DNA of 64,000 nt, taken from NCBI GenBank assembly GCA_017453255.1, contig JAFTKN010000010.1, forward strand, positions 214,458 through 278,457, given 5' to 3'. Below are positions 43,419 to 52,490 of this stretch, one piece after another. Position 1 is the first letter of the stretch; each line of letters begins with the position of its first letter. Origin of the DNA: Clostridia bacterium (GTDB taxonomy: Bacteria > Bacillota > Clostridia > Oscillospirales > CAG-272). Both the position numbers and the translations under genes were made by a program. Below the pieces are notes generated by a model. It made no database searches, was not told where the DNA came from, and was given only the letters and a program-made list of their open reading frames with translations.

Positions 43419-44906
43419 ATGGCTAAGTTAAAGATGTTAGCAATTGACCTTGGTGCTTCAAGTGGTCGTGGAATTATTGGTTCTTTTGATGGTAATAAAT
43501 TGTCAATTAATGAAAATCATCGTTTTCCAAATGAACCAGTTAACACAAATGGAAACTTTTCTTGGGATATTTTAAGAATTTTCCACGAAATTAAAGCATC
43601 AATTTCAAAATGTATTCTTTCGGAGGATAAAGATATTAAAAGTATCGGTATTGATACTTGGGGTGTTGACTATGGTTATATTGATAAAAATGGAGCCTTA
43701 ATGGCCAATCCATATCATTACCGTGATATGCGAACTGACAATATTCAACCATATGCTTTTAAGACAGTTCCTTTTGAGAAGCTATATGGTATCACTGGTA
43801 TTCAAACTATGAATTTCAATACAATCTATCAGCTTGTCGCCGACATGAGGGATAGACCATATATTGTCGAAAATGCTGAAAGATTGTTATTTACGCCAGA
43901 TTTACTTAATTATTTTTTAACTGGTGAAAAGCTGACTGAATATACTATTGCTTCTACTGGAGCAGTATTAGACGCAAAAAACAGATCAATATCTAAGGAA
44001 TTATTAACTAACTTTGGAATTAAAGAAAGTCTTTTTTCGAAGGTTGTAATGCCTGGAAATAAGGTTGGAAAGCTTACTTCTGAGTTAATCTCTGAGCTTG
44101 GTAGTACAAATGCAGATGTTGTTAATATTGCTGCACATGATACTGCAAGTGCTGTTATTGCTGTTCCTGCGCGCTATGGTGATGACTTTGTTTACATAAG
44201 TAGTGGTACTTGGTCCTTGATGGGTGTTGAGTCAGATGAACCTGTAATTAACGAATTATCGTTAAAGTATAACTTTACAAACGAAGGTGGAGCAGGTGGA
44301 AAGATTCGTTTCCTAAAAAATATAATGGGTCTATGGCTTGAACAAGAGTCGAGAAGACAATGGAAAAGAGAAGGCAAAAGCTACACATTTGATGAGCTTA
44401 CTGATCTTGCATTAAACTCCAAACCATTTGCTTGTTTTATTGATCCAAACAATGTTTTGTTTTCACCTGCTGGCGATATGCCTGGAAGAATAAGGGAATT
44501 TTGCAAATTAACAGGTCAATACGTTCCTCAAACTGTTGGTGAAATTGTTAGATGTATTTTTGAAAGCTTAGCTTTATGTTATCGTCAAACGATTGAAACT
44601 ATTGAAAATATAACAGGAAAAAAATATTCTTCAATCAATATTGTTGGTGGTGGAACTAAAGAAGCTACACTTTGTCAATGGGCAGCAGATGCTTCTAATC
44701 GTGTTGTTTATGCTGGACCAGTTGAAGCAACCGCGATTGGTAATATTTCAATGCAAGCAATTGCTGCTGGTGAAATTAAAGACATATGGCAAGCACGTGA
44801 TCTTATAAGAAATTCATTCGATGTGAAAATATATGAACCAAAGCATAACGATGCATGGGAAAATGCTTATCAAAGATTTTTATCTATTTGTGGAAAGGAC
44901 TTATAA
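43419..44906 (+). CDS. rhaB: Rhamnulokinase
   Basis: Phosphorylates L-rhamnulose to rhamnulose 1-phosphate. The start is ATG 43419, with GTGAGG 7-12 nt upstream; the in-frame GTG 43407 is part of that ribosome site. The 495-residue FGGY-family kinase has LAIDLGASSGRGIIGSF, IDTWGVDYGYIDKNG, YHYRDMRT, ISSGTWSLMGVE, and the C-terminal INIVGGGTKEATLCQWAADA. The next gene is rhaA after 2 nt. A rhamnulose-1-phosphate aldolase (rhaD) is not present nearby. Confidence 0.93.
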   Translation: MAKLKMLAIDLGASSGRGIIGSFDGNKLSINENHRFPNEPVNTNGNFSWDILRIFHEIKASISKCILSEDKDIKSIGIDTWGVDYGYIDKNGALMANPYHYRDMRTDNIQPYAFKTVPFEKLYGITGIQTMNFNTIYQLVADMRDRPYIVENAERLLFTPDLLNYFLTGEKLTEYTIASTGAVLDAKNRSISKELLTNFGIKESLFSKVVMPGNKVGKLTSELISELGSTNADVVNIAAHDTASAVIAVPARYGDDFVYISSGTWSLMGVESDEPVINELSLKYNFTNEGGAGGKIRFLKNIMGLWLEQESRRQWKREGKSYTFDELTDLALNSKPFACFIDPNNVLFSPAGDMPGRIREFCKLTGQYVPQTVGEIVRCIFESLALCYRQTIETIENITGKKYSSINIVGGGTKEATLCQWAADASNRVVYAGPVEATAIGNISMQAIAAGEIKDIWQARDLIRNSFDVKIYEPKHNDAWENAYQRFLSICGKDL

Positions 44907-44908
44907 TT

Positions 44909-46168
44909 ATGAATAAAAATAGAGAAAAGATGTACGAGCTTGCTCGTGAAGCATATAAAGAATGTGGAATCGATACAGACGCAGTTATTGAAAGGTTAAA
45001 AAACGTTCCAATTTCCATTCAATGCTGGCAAGGCGACGATGTTAAGGGATTTGAAAACAGTGGACCATTGACAGGTGGAATTCAGACCACAGGAAATTAC
45101 CCAGGCGCTGCAAGAAACATCGAAGAACTTCAAAAAGACTTTGAAAAAGCAGCATCTTTAATTCCTGGTAGAAAAAAACTCTGCTTACACGCGATTTATC
45201 TTGATAATAAGGGAGAAAGCGTTCCACGTGACCAAATTAAACCTGAACATTACGATTCATGGATTAAATGGGCTAAGAAAAATGGTTTTGGTTTGAATAT
45301 TGACCCAACGTGTTTTTCTCATCCATATTCTGAAGATGGCTTTACCCTTTCTCATCACGATGATAAAATTCGTAAATTTTGGATAGACCATGTAATCGCT
45401 ACTCGTAAAATTGCTGAATACATAGGAAAAGAAATGGGTGAGGTATGCACAAGTAATTATTGGATTCCTGACGGATTTAAGGATATTCCTGTAGATAGAA
45501 AAGGTTATAGAGAGCGTCTTGAGGATTCTCTTGACCAAATATTTGCTGTTGAGGTTGATCCAAAGTACAACGTTGCTGGTCTTGAAGGTAAGGTTTTTGG
45601 TATTGGAGCTGAGAGCTGTACCATTGGATCTAACGATTTTTATCTTGGATATTGTGCTAAAAAGAACCAATTTTTAACACTTGATTCTGGTCACTTCCAT
45701 CCAACCGAAGTTATTTCAGATAAAATTTCGACTGCTTTACAGTTTACTCCTGGTTTACTTTTACATGTTTCTCGTCCAGTTAGATGGGATAGTGACCACG
45801 TAGTAATTTTTGATGATGAACTCAAGGCTATAGCACAAGAAATTGTAAGAAGTAATGCAATGGATAGAATACATATTGGTCTTGACTTCTTTGACGCAAG
45901 CATTAATAGAATAGCTGCATGGGCTATTGGTGCGAGAAATATTCAAAAAGCACTTTTGTTTGCTATGCTTGAACCTACACAACTACTTAAAAACCTTGAA
46001 TTGAACATGAATTACACTCATCGTTTAGCATTACTTGAAGAATTAAAAACCATGCCATTTGAAGCTGTATGGGACAAATATTGTGATGTTTGTGGTGTTC
46101 CTTGTGGCATTGAATGGTTGAATGAAGTTGACAAGTATGAGCAAGAAGTTCTTTCTAAGCGTAAATGA
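44909..46168 (+). CDS. rhaA: L-rhamnose isomerase
   Basis: Converts L-rhamnose to L-rhamnulose with Mn2+. I place the start at ATG 44909, 2 nt after rhaB; a longer reading from 44855 runs inside rhaB. The 419-residue TIM barrel has VPISIQCWQGDDVKGFE, NIDPTCFSHPYSEDG, LTLDSGHFHPTEVISDK and HVSRPVRWDSDHVV, all family blocks. Together with rhaB it would take rhamnose to rhamnulose 1-phosphate. Confidence 0.96.
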   Translation: MNKNREKMYELAREAYKECGIDTDAVIERLKNVPISIQCWQGDDVKGFENSGPLTGGIQTTGNYPGAARNIEELQKDFEKAASLIPGRKKLCLHAIYLDNKGESVPRDQIKPEHYDSWIKWAKKNGFGLNIDPTCFSHPYSEDGFTLSHHDDKIRKFWIDHVIATRKIAEYIGKEMGEVCTSNYWIPDGFKDIPVDRKGYRERLEDSLDQIFAVEVDPKYNVAGLEGKVFGIGAESCTIGSNDFYLGYCAKKNQFLTLDSGHFHPTEVISDKISTALQFTPGLLLHVSRPVRWDSDHVVIFDDELKAIAQEIVRSNAMDRIHIGLDFFDASINRIAAWAIGARNIQKALLFAMLEPTQLLKNLELNMNYTHRLALLEELKTMPFEAVWDKYCDVCGVPCGIEWLNEVDKYEQEVLSKRK

Positions 46169-46177
46169 GGTGAGAAT

Positions 46178-47212
46178 ATGATTAATCTTGAAAAAGAAAT
46201 TAGAGAACAACCAGAGGTTTTGGCTAGACTTAAAGAGATTAACGCATGTACGATTGTAAATTTAGTCAAAGAGATTAAGGAAAAAAATATTACAAATATT
46301 TATTTCGCTGCTAGAGGTACATCTGATCATGCGTGTGTTTTTGCTCAGTATTTATTTGGATCTGTGTTAGGTATACAATGCACATTAGGAACTCCATCAT
46401 TATTTACGCAGTATAATACACAAATCAATTTTTCCAACTCGCTCGTAGTTGGCGTTTCTCAATCTGGAAGGGCAGAAGATGTAAATGCTGTTTTAGAAAG
46501 TGCGAATAAACAAGGTATGATCACAGTATCTATTACCAATAATGTTGATTCTTTGCTCGCAAAAACATCAAAATATCATTTATTTTGTGGTGCTGGTGAG
46601 GAAAAGAGCATTGCGGCTACAAAAACATTTACAGCACAAATGTATTTACTTGCTCTTTTATGTGCGGAATGGAGCCAAAATTTTGAATTAATCAACGCGT
46701 TAGAAATTTTACCTTCTCAAGTAAAAGATGCTCTTGAATATATTCCTGATCAAATGGAATGTGTTGCGAAAACTCTTTTAAATTATAACGAAGCAGTTGT
46801 ATTGGCAAGAGGTCTTTCATATCCTATTGCATTAGAAGGTGCACTTAAAATTTTAGAAACGAACAAAATGAAAGTAAAAGGATATCCAATTTCTGACTTT
46901 TATCATGGACCAGTAGCACAGTTGCATGATAATGATTTAGCTGTTGTTCTTGCACAAAGCGGAATTATGTATGATGATTCTATTAAAATGATAGACAAGC
47001 TCAATTCCGTTAATGCAAATACAGTTATAATAAGTGATCTCGAAGGATTAAACACAAAGAATTCAATTAAAATTAAAAATACTAATAGTGATTTTACTAT
47101 GCCTTTTATTTTTGCTATTTCTATGCAGTTAATGGCGCTAAAGTTAGTTTTATTAAAAGGTATTGACCCTGATAAGTCAAACGTTATTGCTAAAATTACT
47201 GTTACAAAATAA
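46178..47212 (+). CDS. SIS-domain sugar isomerase/deaminase (GlmS C-terminal-like)
   Basis: A 344-residue protein with two SIS domains. The first has IYFAARGTSDHACVFAQYLF and GVSQSGRAEDVNAVLESA; the middle has EKSIAATKTFTAQMYLLALL; the second has VVLARGLSYPIALEGALK and GYPISDFYHGPVAQL. It lacks the glutaminase half of GlmS, so a free-ammonia isomerase or deaminase, such as the NagB-II type, is most likely. It lies 9 nt after rhaA with SD GAGGTGAG, so it is co-transcribed with the rhamnose genes, but no direct link to rhamnose is known. The substrate is undetermined. Confidence 0.8.
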   Translation: MINLEKEIREQPEVLARLKEINACTIVNLVKEIKEKNITNIYFAARGTSDHACVFAQYLFGSVLGIQCTLGTPSLFTQYNTQINFSNSLVVGVSQSGRAEDVNAVLESANKQGMITVSITNNVDSLLAKTSKYHLFCGAGEEKSIAATKTFTAQMYLLALLCAEWSQNFELINALEILPSQVKDALEYIPDQMECVAKTLLNYNEAVVLARGLSYPIALEGALKILETNKMKVKGYPISDFYHGPVAQLHDNDLAVVLAQSGIMYDDSIKMIDKLNSVNANTVIISDLEGLNTKNSIKIKNTNSDFTMPFIFAISMQLMALKLVLLKGIDPDKSNVIAKITVTK

Positions 47213-47236
47213 AAGACATATAAAATGGGGGAAATT

Positions 47237-48340
47237 ATGAACGGACACTTGAACGGAGAGTTAAAGGTAATTGGCATGAGAGGCTGTGAGGAGTTTACCA
47301 AACAGGTTGATCATTACTTAAAACAATTAAGAGGCACTGATAAGACATTTATTGTAGATGCTCAATGTCCAAGATTTGGCTCAGGTGAAGCTAAGGCGCT
47401 TATTAGTGAGTCTATGAGAGGAATTGATCTTTACATTATTTCCGATTGCTTTAACTATGGTGTTACATATAAAATGTATGGTATGCAGGTACCAATGAGT
47501 CCTGATGACCATTTCCAAGATTTAAAAAGAGTTATTGCTGCAACTGGTGGTAAGCCAAGAAGAATTAGCGTTATTATGCCTATGCTTTATGAAGGAAGAC
47601 AACACAAGCGTTCAGCAAGAGAGTCACTTGACTGTGCATTAGCTTTGCAGGAGCTTACTTCTATGGGTGTTACAAATATCATTACTTTTGATGCTCATGA
47701 TCCTAGAGTTCAAAATGCTATTCCATTAAGTGGTTTTGATAATGTAAGACCTGCATATCAAATGCTTAAAGCACTTGTTAGAAATGTTCCTGAAGTAAAG
47801 CTTGATAAGGAAAACATAATGGTTGTTTCACCAGACGAAGGTGCTATTGGTCGTTCAATGTATATAGCTTCTGTGCTTGGCATTGAGCTCGGTATGTTCT
47901 ATAAAAGACGTAATTATTCAATAATTATTGATGGTAAAAATCCTATTGAAGCACACGAATATTTAGGAAACGATTTAACTGGCAAAGATGTTATAGTTGT
48001 TGATGATATGATTTCTTCAGGTGACTCAATGATTGATGTTGCTATGCAACTTAAGGAAAGAGGCGCAAAGAGAGTCTTTGTATTTGCGACATTTGCTCTT
48101 TTCTGCAATGGTCTTGAAAAATTCGATAAGGCATATGAAGAGGGAATTTTTGACAAAATATTTGCGACTAATCTTACATATCATACAAAGGAAATCCTTT
48201 CAAGAGAGTGGTATTGTGATGTTAATATGAGCAAATATGTATCATATCTTATTGACACCATCAACCTTGATGAGTCAATTAGTAGCTTGTTAAATCCTGT
48301 TCAAAAAATTCACGCTTTACTTGATAAGCATAACGATTGA
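47237..48340 (+). CDS. prs: Ribose-phosphate diphosphokinase, divergent long form
   Basis: Makes PRPP from ribose 5-phosphate and ATP. I start at ATG 47237, because GGGGG (47227-47231) is a fitting ribosome site; ATG 47225 would absorb it. The 367-residue protein is longer than the usual 310-320. It has SGEAKALISESMRG, MPMLYEGRQHKRSARES (the flexible loop, KRSARES), and FDAHDPRVQNAIP. The PRPP loop reads VIVVDDMISSGDSMIDVA instead of the common DDxxDTxGT. The C-terminal extension is about 40 residues. Synthase activity is likely but the differences allow a specialised role. Confidence 0.85.
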   Translation: MNGHLNGELKVIGMRGCEEFTKQVDHYLKQLRGTDKTFIVDAQCPRFGSGEAKALISESMRGIDLYIISDCFNYGVTYKMYGMQVPMSPDDHFQDLKRVIAATGGKPRRISVIMPMLYEGRQHKRSARESLDCALALQELTSMGVTNIITFDAHDPRVQNAIPLSGFDNVRPAYQMLKALVRNVPEVKLDKENIMVVSPDEGAIGRSMYIASVLGIELGMFYKRRNYSIIIDGKNPIEAHEYLGNDLTGKDVIVVDDMISSGDSMIDVAMQLKERGAKRVFVFATFALFCNGLEKFDKAYEEGIFDKIFATNLTYHTKEILSREWYCDVNMSKYVSYLIDTINLDESISSLLNPVQKIHALLDKHND

Positions 48341-48359
48341 TTCACAAAGAAGGTAAAAA

Positions 48360-50075
48360 ATGTTTAATTTTAAATTGTCAGTTGCTAAAGACTTATATAA
48401 ATGTCTTCTTAAGCTTTCATCTGATATTCAGTTAACAGAAAATGATTTATTAAGTATGTTTGAATATCCACCAGACTCTTCGTTAGGAGATATTGCATTT
48501 CCTTGCTTTAAATTAAGCAAAATATTAAGGAAAGCTCCACCAGTCATTGCTAAAGAACTAAGTGAAGTTTTTTCATCTGATGTTATTTCTAAAGCAGAGG
48601 CGGTAAATGGTTATTTAAATATCTTTGTATCAAATGAATATTTAATTAAAAATGTTTTATTTGAAATAGAAAATAAAAAAGATAAATATGGCTCCGATCT
48701 ATCTGGAAAAGGGAAGGTCGCCGTATTTGATTACTCGTCTCCAAATGTTGCTAAACCATTCCATATTGGACATTTAGGTACAACTGTTATTGGACACTCG
48801 TTAAAAAAGCTACATGAATTTCAAGGTTATGATTGTGTAGGAATAAACTACTTAGGCGACTGGGGAACACAATTTGGTAAGCTTATCGTTGCTTATAATA
48901 TGTGGGGAAATAAAGAAAGAATCGAAAAGAATGGCGTAGATGAGTTAGTTTCTCTTTATGTAAAATTTCATAATGAAGCAGAGCTTGATAATGAATTGAA
49001 TCAAAAGGCTAGAAATGAATTTACAAAGCTTGAGCATGGTGATGAAACAAATATTGCACTTTGGAAATGGTTCGTTGATATTAGTTTAAAGGAATATCAA
49101 AAAACATATAAACAGTTAGGAATTGAATTTGATAGTTATAAGGGCGAAAGCTTTTATACCGATAAAATGCCTGAGCAAGTACAAAAACTTCGTGATTTGG
49201 GCCTTTTGAAGCTCGACGAGGGTGCTTCCATAGTTGACTTATCTAAATATAATATGCCACCGTGCTTAATTTTGAAAAAGGATGGCTCAACACTTTATCC
49301 AACTAGAGATATTGCTGCTGCAGTTTATAGAAAAAATACTTATGATTTTGATAAATGTATTTACGTTACTGCTGCAGGGCAAAGCTTGCATTTTGCTCAA
49401 TGGTTTAAGGTTGTTGAATTGATGGGCTATGATTGGTATGATAAGCTTGTCCATGTTCCTTATGGAACCGTTAGTATAAATGGTGAAAAACTTGCAACTA
49501 GAACTGGAAATGTTATCCTTTTGAAAGATTTGTTTTCTACTGCTATTGAAAAAGTTAATGAGATTATTAGTGAAAAGAATCCTAATCTTGAAAACAAAGA
49601 AGATGTTGCTGAAGCGGTTGGTGTTGGCTCTGTTGTGTTTTATTACTTATATAATAATAGAATTAAAGACATCAATTTTGTTATGAGTGATGCACTTAGC
49701 TTTGAAGGTAATACTGGTCCATATGCTCAATATACTTATGCCAGAACTTGTGGTATATTAGAAAAAGCAAAAGATGTTAATTGGCAAAATTCCGAACCTA
49801 TTATCACAACTAACGATGAAGCTGAACTTTTAAAGGTACTTTCAAAATTTAACGAGGCAGTAAATGGTGCAATAAAAGATTACGAACCATCTATTATTAC
49901 TCGTTATATCATAGACATTTGTTCAATATTTAATAAATTTTATCATAATTGCAATATCATAACTGCAGATGATGATAAAATCAAATGTTCACGTATTAGG
50001 CTTGTAAACGCCACAAAAATAGTTTTAGGCACGGCGTTCGGTCTAATTTGCATGAAAAAAACAGAAAAGATTTAA
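48360..50075 (+). CDS. argS: Arginyl-tRNA synthetase
   Basis: Class I synthetase charging tRNA-Arg. The 571-residue protein has an N-terminal Add1 domain, the HIGH motif FDYSSPNVAKPFHIGHLGTT (about 124-143), and an ILKKDGSTLYPTRDIAAAVY block. The C-terminal DALR domain has GPYAQYTYARTCGIL. The KMSKS loop is degenerate (VSINGEKLATRTGNVILL), as is usual for ArgRS. It starts 19 nt after prs with AAGAAGG and leads into yebC after 12 nt. Confidence 0.97.
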   Translation: MFNFKLSVAKDLYKCLLKLSSDIQLTENDLLSMFEYPPDSSLGDIAFPCFKLSKILRKAPPVIAKELSEVFSSDVISKAEAVNGYLNIFVSNEYLIKNVLFEIENKKDKYGSDLSGKGKVAVFDYSSPNVAKPFHIGHLGTTVIGHSLKKLHEFQGYDCVGINYLGDWGTQFGKLIVAYNMWGNKERIEKNGVDELVSLYVKFHNEAELDNELNQKARNEFTKLEHGDETNIALWKWFVDISLKEYQKTYKQLGIEFDSYKGESFYTDKMPEQVQKLRDLGLLKLDEGASIVDLSKYNMPPCLILKKDGSTLYPTRDIAAAVYRKNTYDFDKCIYVTAAGQSLHFAQWFKVVELMGYDWYDKLVHVPYGTVSINGEKLATRTGNVILLKDLFSTAIEKVNEIISEKNPNLENKEDVAEAVGVGSVVFYYLYNNRIKDINFVMSDALSFEGNTGPYAQYTYARTCGILEKAKDVNWQNSEPIITTNDEAELLKVLSKFNEAVNGAIKDYEPSIITRYIIDICSIFNKFYHNCNIITADDDKIKCSRIRLVNATKIVLGTAFGLICMKKTEKI

Positions 50076-50087
50076 ACGAGGTTTTAT

Positions 50088-50816
50088 ATGTCAGGACACA
50101 GTAAATGGAAAAATATTATGCATAAAAAGGAGAAGACTGATGCTCAAAGAGCAAAGATCTTCACAAAAATAGGTAAAGAGATAGCTATTGCGGTTAAATC
50201 AGGAGGTCCAGACCCCGTTTCAAACTCTAAGCTTGCTCAATTAATTCAAAAGGCAAAGTCAAACAATGTTCCTAATGATAACATTGAAAGAACAATTAAA
50301 AAAGCAAGCTCATCTGATGCTACAACGCTAGAAGAAATGAGATATGAGGGATATGGTCCTGGTGGAGTAGCGGTTATTGTTGAAGCAGCAACCGATAACA
50401 CTAATAGAACAACTCCCGAAATCCGCTCTTATTTCAGCAAATATAAAGGAAATCTTGGTACAACAGGTTGTGTTGGATATCTCTTTGAGGATAAAGGCGT
50501 TATTATGTTTTCTAAAGGAGATGGATATGACGAGGATGCCCTTATGGAAGCATCATTAGAAGCCGGTGCAGTTGATTTTATATCTGATGATGACGCTTAT
50601 ATTGTTTACACCGAAACTGCCGATCTTATAGAAATAGCTAATGCATTAGAAGCAAATGGTTTTAAATATGTTTCTGCAGAGCAAGATAAGATTCCATCAA
50701 ATTACGTTACATTAACCTCAGATGACGATATAAAATATATGAACCTCTTAATTGAGCATCTCGAAGATAATGATGATGTAACAGAGGTTTATCATAACTG
50801 GGAAAATTGCGATTAA
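50088..50816 (+). CDS. yebC: YebC/PmpR-family protein
   Basis: A 242-residue protein starting SGHSKWKNIMHKKEKTDAQR, with EMRYEGYGPGGVAVIVEAAT and NVPNDNIERTIKKA, the fixed blocks of YebC. It was first called a transcriptional regulator; Bacillus YebC proteins have since been linked to translation of polyproline stretches. The N-terminal form with MHKK and KNP-type pattern could be either YebC or YeeI group. Ends at a strong terminator. Confidence 0.93.
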   Translation: MSGHSKWKNIMHKKEKTDAQRAKIFTKIGKEIAIAVKSGGPDPVSNSKLAQLIQKAKSNNVPNDNIERTIKKASSSDATTLEEMRYEGYGPGGVAVIVEAATDNTNRTTPEIRSYFSKYKGNLGTTGCVGYLFEDKGVIMFSKGDGYDEDALMEASLEAGAVDFISDDDAYIVYTETADLIEIANALEANGFKYVSAEQDKIPSNYVTLTSDDDIKYMNLLIEHLEDNDDVTEVYHNWENCD

Positions 50817-50818
50817 AT

Positions 50819-50850
50819 AAAAAGCAACCACATTCGTGGTTGCTTTTTAT
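50819..50850 (+). terminator. Bidirectional terminator between yebC and manA
   Basis: 11-bp stem AAAGCAACCAC/GTGGTTGCTTT with ATTC loop; T-run right, A-run left. Confidence 0.93.
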
Positions 50851-51804
50851 TTAATTTATTTTGCTAATAATAATTTCTAATTTTCCATTTACTGTATAAC
50901 TACCTAACTTAGCTGGAATAAAATAACTATCTCCCTTTGAAATTTCAAAAACTTCATTATTATATATAATTTTTCCATTTCCATCTAAGCAGAGAATAGA
51001 GTTGAAACTTTCGGCATTTGTAGAAAACTGTAACATGCCGTCAATATTGAATTTGTCAACTTTAAAATATTGACAATTTGCTAATGTTGTATTGTTTTTT
51101 ACACTTGTAGAATATTGGATTTTTTTGATTTCTTCTTCAGATCGATTAACAATTACGTTTAATGCATCATTTACGTGAAGCTCTCTTGGTTTTCCATCTT
51201 TTCCTATTCTGTTATAGTCGTAAACTCTATACGTAATATTTGAATTTTGCTGAATTTCAGCTAATAAAATTCCACTGCCTATCGCATGTACTAATCCTGA
51301 AGGAATGAAATAAACATCTCCCTTTTTTACATCTACGTAGTTAAGCATATCCTCAACATTTCCATGTTTAATAGCGTTAGCAAACATCTCATTAGTGCAA
51401 CCTGCTTTTAAACCATAGACCAATTTTGCACCAGGTTTAGCATCAATTATATACCACATTTCAGTTTTTCCTAAGCTATTAGCGTGCTTAAGACCATATT
51501 CATCGTCTGGATGAACTTGAACTGAAAGATTATCTTGTGCATCAATAAATTTAATCAGAAGAGGAAATCTATCAAGTGATTTATTTGTAACAACATCAAA
51601 TCCGTTGATTTCGATAAATTTTTCAAGTGTAATTCCATCAAATTCACCACCTATAATTGTGTTCATCCCATCAGAACGAACAGTCAATTCCCAACTTTCA
51701 GCAATGTTATTTAAGTTTGATTTTTTGTTGTATTCGGTTTTTAGTCTATTTCCACCCCAAATAATTTCTTTAAATTCAGGTTGTAATTTTAACGGTTTTA
51801 TCAT
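50851..51804 (-). CDS. manA: Mannose-6-phosphate isomerase, class I
   Basis: Zinc enzyme that interconverts mannose 6-phosphate and fructose 6-phosphate. The 317-residue protein has the short Firmicutes form with KEIIWGGNRL, AESWELTVRSD, and metal ligands in LSVQVHPDDEYGLKHAN and KTEMWYIIDA. The catalytic block is IPSGLVHAIGSGILLAEIQQ. The reading ends inside the terminator zone. It has its own promoter at 51833-51861 and SD AGGAG. Confidence 0.96.
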   Translation of the reverse strand: MIKPLKLQPEFKEIIWGGNRLKTEYNKKSNLNNIAESWELTVRSDGMNTIIGGEFDGITLEKFIEINGFDVVTNKSLDRFPLLIKFIDAQDNLSVQVHPDDEYGLKHANSLGKTEMWYIIDAKPGAKLVYGLKAGCTNEMFANAIKHGNVEDMLNYVDVKKGDVYFIPSGLVHAIGSGILLAEIQQNSNITYRVYDYNRIGKDGKPRELHVNDALNVIVNRSEEEIKKIQYSTSVKNNTTLANCQYFKVDKFNIDGMLQFSTNAESFNSILCLDGNGKIIYNNEVFEISKGDSYFIPAKLGSYTVNGKLEIIISKIN

Positions 51805-51832
51805 GTTTTTTCTCCTATACTTTTATAATACA

Positions 51833-51861
51833 ATTATATATCATTTAAATTGTTTTTTCAA
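51833..51861 (-). promoter_or_regulatory. Promoter of manA
   Basis: On minus, TTGAAA (51861-51856), 17 nt, TATAAT (51838-51833). Confidence 0.8.
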
Positions 51862-51880
51862 TAGAAAAGAGAGAAGTAAC

Positions 51881-51911
51881 AAAAAAATATGGGTTGCAAA
51901 ACCCATATTTC
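51881..51911 (-). terminator. Terminator of the ylxM-ffh-rpsP-khpA operon
   Basis: 11-bp stem AAATATGGGTT/AACCCATATTT (51885-51895 and 51900-51910) with a 4-nt loop; the A-run at 51881 is the T-run on minus. Confidence 0.92.
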
Positions 51912-52147
51912 TATTTAATTTCAACTGTAACCTTTTTGTCGTCAATTTTTGCAACAGTTTTCATTACAGTACGGATTGCTTTGGCAATTTTACCACGCTT
52001 TCCAATAATCATGCCCATATCTTCTTCGGCAACACTGAGTGTCATAAGTATTTCGTTTCCTTCAGCATGCTCAGTAACTTGAACTTGATCAGGATGGTCA
52101 ACTATTGACTTTGCTATGTTTCCAAGAACTGTGCTAAGATCAATCAT
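51911..52147 (-). CDS. khpA: KH-domain RNA-binding protein KhpA (YlqC)
   Basis: Small KH protein that pairs with KhpB/Jag and affects cell division and sRNA regulation in streptococci. I start at ATG 52147, since the upstream GTG 52156 overlaps the AAGGTG ribosome site. The 78 residues have the KH GxxG-type loop MGMIIGKRGKIAKAIRTV and a final KKVTVEIK strand. It lies 46 nt after rpsP, its usual neighbour. rimM, trmD and rplS, normally next, do not follow. Confidence 0.93.
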   Translation of the reverse strand: MIDLSTVLGNIAKSIVDHPDQVQVTEHAEGNEILMTLSVAEEDMGMIIGKRGKIAKAIRTVMKTVAKIDDKKVTVEIK

Positions 52148-52193
52148 TTTGCACACCTTGATTATTCGTAAATAATCCCTTTCTATATATTGA

Positions 52194-52439
52194 TTATTTT
52201 ACGATGCCGCTTTTCTTAAGAAGAGATTTAACTGTTTCAGTAGGTTGTGCACCGTTCTTCAACCAATTTTCTGCCTTTTCAGCATCGATTTTTACCTCTG
52301 CTGGATTTGTAAGAGGATTGTAATAACCGATCTCATCGATAAACTTTCCATCTCTTGGTGATCTTTCGTCTGCTACAACTACACGATAGAAAGGAGCCTT
52401 TTTAGCACCCATTCTTCTAAGTCTCATTTTTACTGCCAT
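52194..52439 (-). CDS. rpsP: 30S ribosomal protein S16 (bS16)
   Basis: The 81-residue protein starts [20 protein letters not shown] with [20 protein letters not shown], the bS16 signature. SD GGAGG precedes the ATG. It follows ffh after 51 nt in the conserved ffh-rpsP order. Confidence 0.97.
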   Translation of the reverse strand: MAVKMRLRRMGAKKAPFYRVVVADERSPRDGKFIDEIGYYNPLTNPAEVKIDAEKAENWLKNGAQPTETVKSLLKKSGIVK

Positions 52440-52490
52440 TGTTTGTTTCCTCCATATATTTATATTATTTTTCTAATTTATAAAAAGCCA

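Noticed and set aside
51605-52108. Plus-strand ORF across manA 5' end and khpA
   Set aside because: It crosses two promoters and a terminator of real minus-strand genes and has no recognisable domain.
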